A stretch of DNA of 8,537 nucleotides from Thiopseudomonas sp964394445 (GTDB lineage Bacteria > Pseudomonadota > Gammaproteobacteria > Pseudomonadales > Pseudomonadaceae). This document shows, in pieces, positions 1 through 5,449 of the stretch. The stretch covers positions 1 through 8,537 of the forward strand of contig CAYMXO010000068.1 of the NCBI GenBank assembly GCA_964394445.1, in the 5' to 3' direction. A program made the position numbers and the translations under genes. The first letter of the stretch is position 1; the number at the start of each line of letters is the position of its first letter. The notes under the pieces were generated by a model. That model was not told the origin of the DNA. It did not search any database and saw only the letters and a list, made by a program, of their open reading frames with translations.

Positions 1-41
1 CTCGGTTTTGCGTGCGAAACGCACGCAGCGATGCACAGCAT
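1..41 (-). CDS. Possible 5' end of a divergent minus-strand gene (partial)
   Basis: A minus-strand ATG at 41-39 follows a strong Shine-Dalgarno-like run (GGGGGAGGG, five bases before the ATG) and stays open to the window edge, giving MLCIAACVSHAKP. The start could be a signal-peptide beginning, but 13 residues are too few to identify anything. The same bases are also open on the plus strand from 1 to a TGA at 82-84 (27 codons), so a plus-strand gene tail is an equal alternative. That plus-strand peptide does not resemble the conserved C-terminus of CysD. The stretch is also rich in hairpins. Low confidence. Confidence 0.2.
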   Translation of the reverse strand, partial: MLCIAACVSHAKP

Positions 42-44
42 CGC
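9..44. repeat. Two abutting short palindromes
   Basis: Two small hairpins sit side by side. The first has 8-bp arms TGCGTGCG/CGCACGCA around AAA (9-27). The second has 7-bp arms GCGATGC/GCATCGC around ACA (28-44). Neither is followed by a T-run, so they are poor terminators on either strand. They may be the end of a REP-like element or a chance feature of a coding end. Confidence 0.4.
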
Positions 45-121
45 CACCCTCCCCCAAAAGCAAGTGCGCGAGGTTCAGCACTGAAAAAACAAGAACCCGC
101 AGCATGCACAATATTTAAAGA

Positions 122-222
122 GCTGGCAGCCGGGTAGACACAAAGCCCATGTCGCCATGGATGGCGACACGGAGCCTACAGGGACGTACTTGCGGCGTCT
201 TTGTGTCTACCCGGCTGCCAGC
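122..222 (+). repeat. Long palindromic intergenic element with two CsrA/RsmA-type hairpins
   Basis: The outer arms 122-145 and 199-222 are perfect 24-bp reverse complements (left arm begins GCTGGCAGCCGGG). The 53-nt interior holds two smaller hairpins. Hairpin 1 (150-169) has an 8-bp stem with loop region CATGGATG (156-163). Hairpin 2 (177-188) has a short stem with CAGGGACG (179-186). In both, a C-G pair closes a hexaloop of the form ANGGAN, the known CsrA/RsmA/RsmE recognition arrangement. Only the plus strand, the one read toward cysNC, shows GGA in the loops. From memory, similar CATGGATG/GGACGTA palindromes are scattered between genes in several marine gammaproteobacteria; this was not checked. 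If the element lies in the cysNC transcript, it ends 43 bases before the start codon. Confidence 0.75.
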
Positions 223-265
223 GTCACAAAGTATCTTACTGAGCACACAAAAGAGAAAACCAACC

Positions 266-2158
266 ATGAGTCATCAATCCGAACTGATCAGCCAGGACAT
301 TCTCGGTTATCTGGCCCAGCACGAGCGCAAGGAGCTGTTGCGCTTCCTGACCTGCGGTAATGTCGACGATGGCAAAAGCACGCTGATTGGCCGGCTGCTG
401 CATGACTCGAAAATGATTTACGAAGACCATCTGGAAGCCATCACCCGCGACTCGAAAAAAAGCGGCACTACGGGCGACGAGGTGGACCTTGCGCTGCTGG
501 TGGATGGCCTGCAGGCCGAGCGCGAACAAGGCATTACCATTGATGTCGCCTATCGTTATTTCAGCACGGCCAAGCGCAAGTTCATCATTGCCGACACGCC
601 CGGACATGAGCAGTACACCCGCAACATGGCCACCGGCGCCTCCACCTGTGACCTGGCGATCATTCTGGTGGATGCGCGCAAGGGCGTACAAAACCAGACC
701 CGCCGCCACAGTTACATCGCCTCCCTGCTTGGCATCCGCCACCTGGTGGTGGCGATCAACAAGATGGACCTGGTGGACTACGGTCAACAGCGTTTTGACA
801 GCATCCGCGAAGATTACCTGCAGTTTGCCAGTTCGCTGCAAATCGATACCAGTTCGCTACATTTTGTCCCGCTGTCCGCCCTCAAGGGCGACAACGTGGT
901 CAATGCAAGCCCGCACACACCCTGGTATCAGGGACCAACCCTTATGCAGCTGCTGGAAAGCGTGCCGGTCGGACTGGCACATGACAACAGTGCCATGCGC
1001 TTTCCGGTACAATATGTAAACCGGCCGAACCTGAATTTCCGCGGCTTTGCCGGCACCCTGGCCAGCGGCAAGATCCGCAAGGGTGATCCGGTCAAGGTGT
1101 TGCCGTCCGGTACGCAAAGCAAGATCAAATCCATTGTGACCTTTGATGGCGAGCTGGATGCAGCCATGGCCGGCCAGGCCGTGACCCTGACACTGGAAGA
1201 TGAAATCGATATTTCCCGTGGTGACCTGATCGTGCACGACACCAGCCAGCCACTGGTCAGCGACCAGTTCAAGGCGACCCTGGTCTGGCTGGCAGAAGAG
1301 CCGCTGCAACCGGGCAAGCGCTACGACTTCAAGCGTGCGACCAGCTATATTCCGGGCAACGTGGTGCAAATTGACCAGCGCATCGACGTCAACAGCCTGG
1401 AAAGAAGCCCGTCCCGCCAGCTGCAACTCAACGAAGTGGCCGAGGTCAGCATCAGCCTGGATGCGGCACTGGCCATCGACAGTTATCAGGACAACCGTAC
1501 CACCGGCGCCTTCATCGTGGTTGACCGCATGAGCAACATTACCGTCGGTGCCGGCATGATCCACAGCCCGGTGCGTAGCGGCAGCGAGCGCCTGCCCGGC
1601 CAGGGCCGCGTCAGCAGCGCCGAGCGCCAGCTGCGACTGGGCCAGCAGCCGGCCACCCTGCTGTTCAGCGGCCTGTCCGGTGCCGGCAAGAGCACCCTGG
1701 CCTATGCGCTGGAGCGCCGGCTGTTCGATAGCGGACGTGCTGTTTTTGTACTGGACGGCCAGAACCTGCGCCACAGCCTGAACCGTGGCCTGCCGCAGGA
1801 CCGCGCCGGCCGTGCGGAAAACTGGCGCCGGGCCGCCCAGATTGCCCGCCAGTTCAACGAAGCCGGACTGATCAGCCTGTGTGCCTTTGTGGCACCGGAT
1901 GCCGAGGGCCGCGAGCAGGCCCGCGCCGTTATCGGCAAAGAGCGGCTGATCACCGTTTATGTCCAGGCTTCGCCCGATGCCTGCCGGGAGCGGGACCCGC
2001 AGGGTCTGTACGCTGCCGGTGAAGACAACATTCCCGGCGAGTCTTTTCCCTATGACATTCCGCTGGATGCCGATCTGGTGATCAACACCCAGCTGGAATC
2101 GGTCGAGGAAGGCGTGGAACAGTTGCTTGAGCTGCTGCGCCAGCGCGGTGTCCTCTAA
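266..2158 (+). CDS. cysNC: Bifunctional sulfate adenylyltransferase subunit 1 / adenylylsulfate kinase (CysN-CysC fusion)
   Basis: This 630-aa protein should couple GTP hydrolysis to adenosine 5'-phosphosulfate (APS) synthesis, with CysD as ATP-sulfurylase partner, and then phosphorylate APS to PAPS in the cytoplasm. The N-terminal EF-Tu-like GTPase shows GNVDDGKST (31-39), DTPGHEQY (from D110), NKMD (165-168) and SALKG (204-208), followed by beta-barrel domains to about residue 440. The C-terminal APS kinase (about 453-630) has P-loop GLSGAGKST (469-477) and ERDPQGLY. Its DGDN motif reads DGQN (497-500), which I recall, unverified, from pseudomonad CysNC proteins. An upstream in-frame ATG at 149 was rejected: it would add 39 residues encoded by the palindromic element, whereas the family starts MSHQS. 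The ribosome site is weak (AAGAGA). cysD, usually directly upstream, does not end within the preceding 265 bases. Confidence 0.97.
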   Translation: MSHQSELISQDILGYLAQHERKELLRFLTCGNVDDGKSTLIGRLLHDSKMIYEDHLEAITRDSKKSGTTGDEVDLALLVDGLQAEREQGITIDVAYRYFSTAKRKFIIADTPGHEQYTRNMATGASTCDLAIILVDARKGVQNQTRRHSYIASLLGIRHLVVAINKMDLVDYGQQRFDSIREDYLQFASSLQIDTSSLHFVPLSALKGDNVVNASPHTPWYQGPTLMQLLESVPVGLAHDNSAMRFPVQYVNRPNLNFRGFAGTLASGKIRKGDPVKVLPSGTQSKIKSIVTFDGELDAAMAGQAVTLTLEDEIDISRGDLIVHDTSQPLVSDQFKATLVWLAEEPLQPGKRYDFKRATSYIPGNVVQIDQRIDVNSLERSPSRQLQLNEVAEVSISLDAALAIDSYQDNRTTGAFIVVDRMSNITVGAGMIHSPVRSGSERLPGQGRVSSAERQLRLGQQPATLLFSGLSGAGKSTLAYALERRLFDSGRAVFVLDGQNLRHSLNRGLPQDRAGRAENWRRAAQIARQFNEAGLISLCAFVAPDAEGREQARAVIGKERLITVYVQASPDACRERDPQGLYAAGEDNIPGESFPYDIPLDADLVINTQLESVEEGVEQLLELLRQRGVL

Positions 2159-2176
2159 GCAAAACACCCGGCAAAA

Positions 2177-2208
2177 ACAACAACGGGGCCTATCGGCCCC
2201 GTTGTTGT
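2177..2208. terminator. Bidirectional hairpin terminator between cysNC and the DUF4332 gene
   Basis: A perfect stem of 13-14 bp (arms CAACAACGGGGCC and GGCCCCGTTGTTG, loop TATC) lies between two convergent stop codons. Read on the minus strand, it continues into GTTGTTGTTTTTGC, a good U-rich tail for the DUF4332 gene. On the plus strand the tail is weaker (TTGTTGTAT), but the stem probably also ends cysNC transcripts. Confidence 0.85.
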
Positions 2209-2221
2209 ATGCACCCATCGC

Positions 2222-2632
2222 TCAATATTCAAGCATGCGCGGCAGCTCTTTGGCATGCGCAATCCACTTGGTTATCTCGGTTTCAGAAGGCACCCGGCGG
2301 GTCAGTTTCTTCTCTTCGTTGACTTCTTCCATCGCCTTGGTCAGGTTGGCTGCATTGCGCTGGGCCAGTGCAGGTACGGTATCCACGCCGGCCGCTTCCA
2401 GCAGCTCCGAGAACTCCGAACCCACTCCGTTGATCCGGTACAGGTCAACCATATTGGCAAAGCGCAGGATCAGTTTGGGGGAAATACCGGTTTTTTCTGC
2501 CAGATCCTTGCGCTGCGCCGGCTTGAGCACATTCTGCAGCAATGTATCAGTATCCTTGATGCCGGCTTCACGAAATTTTTCGCCCATGACCGGGCCGATG
2601 CCTTCCACATCTTCAATCGGATAATTTGCCAT
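2222..2632 (-). CDS. DUF4332 helix-hairpin-helix protein
   Basis: A 136-aa soluble protein with two helix-hairpin-helix motifs, VEGIGPVMGEKFREAGI (9-25) and INGVGSEFSELLEAAGV (67-83). The intervening and following segments (TGISPKLILRFANMVDL, RNAANLTKAMEEVNEEKKL) match what I know of the DUF4332 family. Such motifs usually bind DNA backbone without sequence specificity, so a nucleic-acid role is plausible, but no function is established. No catalytic residues, signal peptide or membrane segment are visible. The start has a good ribosome site (GGAGA, 7-8 bases before the ATG). The gene lies 187 bases downstream of the PACE gene on the same strand and probably has its own promoter, though I could not find a convincing one. 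Confidence 0.9.
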   Translation of the reverse strand: MANYPIEDVEGIGPVMGEKFREAGIKDTDTLLQNVLKPAQRKDLAEKTGISPKLILRFANMVDLYRINGVGSEFSELLEAAGVDTVPALAQRNAANLTKAMEEVNEEKKLTRRVPSETEITKWIAHAKELPRMLEY

Positions 2633-2819
2633 TTATTCTTCTCCGCTGGTTTCATGAGTATCCCGCCAACCCGGGCTGCCGTGCCTATACCGCCCCCTTA
2701 TTTAATCAAGGTGGCCTGCGTGCCGGCTCCTCCCGGGTATCAATGGCTGTTTATACCCCTGAAGCGCCCGCGCATACAAGCCACACCAACAAAATATGTG
2801 ATGCCTTTTTGCTAGCAGG

Positions 2820-3236
2820 CTATTGGGCAGACAGTGGCAAACCAAACACATGGTCAAAAACCCAGTTGAAAATAAACGTATAAAGCAGAAAAAACAGCAA
2901 AAAGCCCGCATCCAGTACCAGTGCTTGCCACAAACTGATGTTCAGCCACCAGGCAAACAACGGTACCGTCATCAGCGCCAGCCCACCCTCAAAGCCCAGT
3001 GCATGTACCGTACGCCGGCGCAGGCCACGGCCACGCACGCTCTGGCGCGCTTCCCAGAATTCGAAACCGGTGTTCCAGGTCAGGTTCCAGACAACCGCAA
3101 TGACCGAAACCACCACCGAAACCGATCCGGAATAAAACGGGTCATGCCCCAGCGCAATCAGGATCAGGCTGGTGAAAACAATGGCGATGGTTTCAAACAA
3201 GCCGACATAGACCAGTTTACGCTTGAGGCCCTGCAT
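2820..3236 (-). CDS. PACE family efflux transporter (AceI-like, tandem BTP domains)
   Basis: A 138-aa inner-membrane protein with four predicted helices arranged as two repeats. It carries the PACE signatures: RKLVYVGLFE with Glu15 in the same position as the essential Glu15 of Acinetobacter AceI, WNLTWNTGFE (50-59), RTVHALGFEGGL (75-86), and FIFNWVFD (121-128). Family members export biocides such as chlorhexidine, acriflavine or proflavine, and short diamines, driven by protons. The substrate here is unknown. An AGGAG ribosome site lies 5-6 bases before the ATG. It is transcribed divergently from an MFS transporter, and a promoter and inverted repeat precede it. A LysR-type regulator often neighbours PACE genes, but none is present in this window. 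Confidence 0.95.
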   Translation of the reverse strand: MQGLKRKLVYVGLFETIAIVFTSLILIALGHDPFYSGSVSVVVSVIAVVWNLTWNTGFEFWEARQSVRGRGLRRRTVHALGFEGGLALMTVPLFAWWLNISLWQALVLDAGFLLFFLLYTFIFNWVFDHVFGLPLSAQ

Positions 3237-3261
3237 TGGTTCTCCTGTTCAAATGGAAGTC

Positions 3262-3284
3262 TGTAGATGCCGCCTTGCTCTACA
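3262..3284. promoter_or_regulatory. Inverted-repeat operator candidate upstream of the PACE gene
   Basis: TGTAGA and TCTACA form perfect 6-bp arms separated by 11 bases, a geometry seen with dimeric regulators such as LysR or TetR types. It lies 26-48 bases before the PACE start codon and roughly 12 to 34 bases downstream of the predicted transcription start, a position suited to a repressor. Whether a protein binds it is inference. Confidence 0.4.
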
Positions 3285-3302
3285 AATGAAAAATCAGCCG
3301 GC

Positions 3303-3331
3303 AGTATAGGCGGGGCACAACAAACTGGCCA
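3303..3331 (-). promoter_or_regulatory. Sigma-70 promoter candidate for the PACE gene
   Basis: On the minus strand, TGGCCA (-35, at 3331-3326) and TATACT (-10, at 3308-3303) are separated by 17 bases. They match the consensus at 4/6 and 5/6 positions. Transcription would start near 3296, giving a leader of about 60 bases that includes the inverted repeat 3262-3284. A weak divergent plus-strand promoter (TACAAA, 18 bases, TATAGG ending at 3310) may overlap and serve the MFS gene. Confidence 0.5.
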
Positions 3332-3396
3332 TGCAGCCCAAAAGATTACCGGAAGTGATACCATCGCAAGCCCCTGATTACCGATGCAGTCTCCCG

Positions 3397-4611
3397 ATGA
3401 GCCAGACAATCTCCGAACCCGTGCTTTCCACCCGCCAAAGCCGACGCAACCTCTGGTTGCTGGTAGGCGCCCAGTCGCTTGGCGGTGCCTCGCCGCCCAT
3501 CATTATTTCCCTGGGCGGACTGGTCGGCATGCAGCTGGCCGACGACCCGTCGCTGGCCACCTTGCCGGTCAGCCTGTTTAACCTGGGATTGGCCCTGTCC
3601 ACCATTCCGGCCGCCATGCTGATGCGTTATCTGGGCCGGCGCCAGGCTTATGCCCTGGGCGCACTGATGGCAATCATTGCCGGCCTGGTTGCCGCCTACG
3701 GCATCGCCCAACAAAGCTTCATGCTGTTTTGTGTCGGCACGGCGCTGGCCGGTTTCTACGCGGCCAACGTACAAAACTACCGCTTTGCCGCCTCCGACAG
3801 CGTACCGGCAAAGCAGCGGCCGGTGGCCATTTCACGGATCATGGTGGGCGGACTCATTGCCGCCATCATCGGCCCGCAAGTGGTTATCTGGACCCGGGAT
3901 GCCTGGGCCGGCATCCCCTTTGCCGGCAGTTTTGTCAGCCAGGCGGCGCTGGCCACACTGGCCCTGCCCCTGTTGCTGATGCTGCGTCTGCCCAGCCTGC
4001 AGTTTGCCAGCTCGGCAGGCCACGCACGGCCACTGGCGGAAATTGCACGCCAGCAACGTTTTATTGTTGCGGTGATTGCCGGCATTGTTTCATACGGGCT
4101 GATGGCCTTTATCATGACGGCAGCGCCCATGGCGATGGTGATGCAGGGCTACAGTTCCGACCAGGCCACCCTGGGCATCCAGTGGCACGTGCTGGCGATG
4201 TTTGCTCCCAGTTTTTTCACCGGCCGGCTGATTGACCGCTTTGGCAAGATCAGCATGACTGCAGCCGGCCTGATCATCATCGGCCTGTCCGGCGTGCTGG
4301 CTTTGCTCGGTGGCGGGTTAGTCAACTTCTGGGGCTCGCTGATCCTGCTCGGTATCGGCTGGAACTTCGGTTTCATCGGTGCCACAGCACTGGTTACCGA
4401 TACCTACAGTCAGGCCGAACGCTCCAAGGCACAGGCCATGAACGACTTCCTGATTTTCGGTACGGTCGCCGCTGGCTCATTCAGCTCCGGCTATTTGCTC
4501 AACACCCTGGGCTGGAACCTGATCAACCTGTCGATGCTGCCTGTCATCGGCGCCGTCTTGCTGTTGCTGTTATGGCTGCACCTGAGCGGCAATCACAGGT
4601 CTGCGCAGTAA
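3397..4611 (+). CDS. MFS transporter
   Basis: A 404-aa polytopic membrane protein with about 12 hydrophobic segments spread along its length. After the second helix is a motif-A-like loop (RYLGRRQAY, about 77-85), and a related basic loop, RLIDRFGK, begins the second half, as usual for the major facilitator superfamily. Substrate cannot be told. The start is uncertain: ATG 3397 was chosen because it gives a short tail before RRNLWLLVGAQSLGG, as in related proteins I remember, but it lacks a clear ribosome site. In-frame ATG 3331 would add 22 residues, and it overlaps the -35 box of the divergent PACE promoter. The last 19 bases overlap the 3' end of the opposite-strand ChaN-like gene. Confidence 0.9.
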   Translation: MSQTISEPVLSTRQSRRNLWLLVGAQSLGGASPPIIISLGGLVGMQLADDPSLATLPVSLFNLGLALSTIPAAMLMRYLGRRQAYALGALMAIIAGLVAAYGIAQQSFMLFCVGTALAGFYAANVQNYRFAASDSVPAKQRPVAISRIMVGGLIAAIIGPQVVIWTRDAWAGIPFAGSFVSQAALATLALPLLLMLRLPSLQFASSAGHARPLAEIARQQRFIVAVIAGIVSYGLMAFIMTAAPMAMVMQGYSSDQATLGIQWHVLAMFAPSFFTGRLIDRFGKISMTAAGLIIIGLSGVLALLGGGLVNFWGSLILLGIGWNFGFIGATALVTDTYSQAERSKAQAMNDFLIFGTVAAGSFSSGYLLNTLGWNLINLSMLPVIGAVLLLLLWLHLSGNHRSAQ

Positions 4612-5347
4612 TCCTTTTCTTCAGTGGCCGGGGTATACCAGACATAATCGGCCATGGCCGGGGTGGCTGGCTGACCGGCCTCGAGAAAGATCAGCACCTG
4701 ATAATCCTGTCCGGCCCCGGCTTCCTGCAAGTGTAGCGGCACACCCAGGTCCTTGCGCACATGGTACGAGCCGGCTATCAACATGCCCGGCCGCTGCGCA
4801 GCCAGCAATGCCTGTGCCATCGCCCGATCACGCTGTTGCTGCACGGCCACCATGGCCGGAACCTGACTTTCCGGCAGCTTGCCGCAGTGGGCTTCAAGAA
4901 TAATGTCCGCCAGCTCTTGCTGTACCCGCTTGCTGCCGGCCGGACCCGCCGGCAGCGGTGGCGGCTTGCGGTACACCGACATCAACCGGTCACGGTCCAG
5001 ATTGCCCGCATGCAACGCCCAGGGCTGCGCAATGGCATATTCGACAAGCGCTCCATACTGCTGCCAGTCCCAGCCCGGATTCCAGTCCAGTGCGGCCGGC
5101 AGGTCAGCAACCGCCTTGCCACTGGCCAGTTGCTGACGNNNNNNNNNNNNNNNNNNNNNNNNNNNNNNNNNNNNNNNNNNNNNNNNNNNNNNNNNNNNNN
5201 NNNNNNNNNNNNNNNNNNNNNNNNNNNNNNNNNNNNNNGGCCTTGCCAGTCCGGCAAGCCATGCCCGCCCGTAGCGGCTGCGCAGCCGGTAATGCCGGTC
5301 AGTGCGGCAAACACGAAGCTGCAACACAGCATTCTGAACCCTTTCAT
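4593..5347 (-). CDS. ChaN-like haem-binding lipoprotein, interrupted by an assembly gap
   Basis: The N-terminus MKGFRMLCCSFVFAALTGIT-GC is a lipoprotein signal with lipobox ITG|C (Cys22), so the mature protein should be lipid-anchored. The C-terminal 181 residues contain family hallmarks of PF04187 (ChaN/DUF399): ALDW...W, HCGKLPE followed by MVAVQQQRDRAMAQAL, and GSYHVRKDLGVPLHL, whose His is a candidate ligand. ChaN of Campylobacter binds haem and is linked to iron uptake. Start 5347 was chosen because GGAGG lies 7 bases upstream; ATG 5353 abuts that site. The 100-N gap removes the expected N-terminal GE-H motif. The flanking reading frames differ across the N run, which fits a gap of arbitrary length rather than a frameshift. 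The gene overlaps the convergent MFS gene by 19 bp. Confidence 0.9.
5139..5238. other. Assembly gap (100 N)
   Basis: Exactly 100 consecutive N, the usual placeholder for a scaffold join of unknown length. For the lipoprotein to be continuous, the true missing length must be 2 modulo 3. Comparison with the remembered length of ChaN-like proteins suggests well over 100 bases are missing, roughly 200-250. Confidence 0.95.
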
Positions 5348-5403
5348 CCTCATACCTCCCAACACCGGCAAGCCGCAATCAGCCAGCCGTGCTGCAGCCC
5401 CAA

Positions 5404-5428
5404 GAAAAACGCCGGCATAAAGCCGGCG
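5404..5428 (-). terminator. Rho-independent terminator of the phosphofructokinase gene
   Basis: On the minus strand the stem CGCCGGC/GCCGGCG (7 bp, loop TTTAT) is followed directly by TTTTTCTTG. It begins 22 bases after the pfkA stop codon and should isolate pfkA from the ChaN-like gene downstream on the same strand. Confidence 0.92.
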
Positions 5429-5449
5429 CTGTCAGACAATGCCTTCAAC

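Noticed and set aside
149..265. N-terminal extension of CysNC by 39 residues from ATG 149
   Set aside because: The added residues are encoded by the palindromic element and have no similarity to CysN; the family begins at MSHQS.
857..2218. 453-codon open frame on the minus strand opposite cysNC
   Set aside because: It is a shadow of the high-GC cysNC gene, with low-complexity composition and no recognisable domain.
2127..2624. Plus-strand open frame opposite the DUF4332 gene
   Set aside because: Serine-rich shadow crossing a strong terminator; the opposite strand has a real ribosome site and a known family.
2633..2819. Small gene or clear promoter between the PACE and DUF4332 genes
   Set aside because: Candidate -35/-10 pairs (for example TTGATT and TATAGG) have a wrong spacing of 14 bases, and plus-strand frames look like shadows.
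3331..3396. Longer MFS start at ATG 3331
   Set aside because: It overlaps the -35 box of the divergent promoter, has no good ribosome site, and adds a tail unlike related transporters; not fully excluded.
4593..5378. Frameshift or pseudogene in the ChaN-like gene
   Set aside because: The frame change falls exactly at a 100-N placeholder of arbitrary length, so it is not evidence of a mutation.
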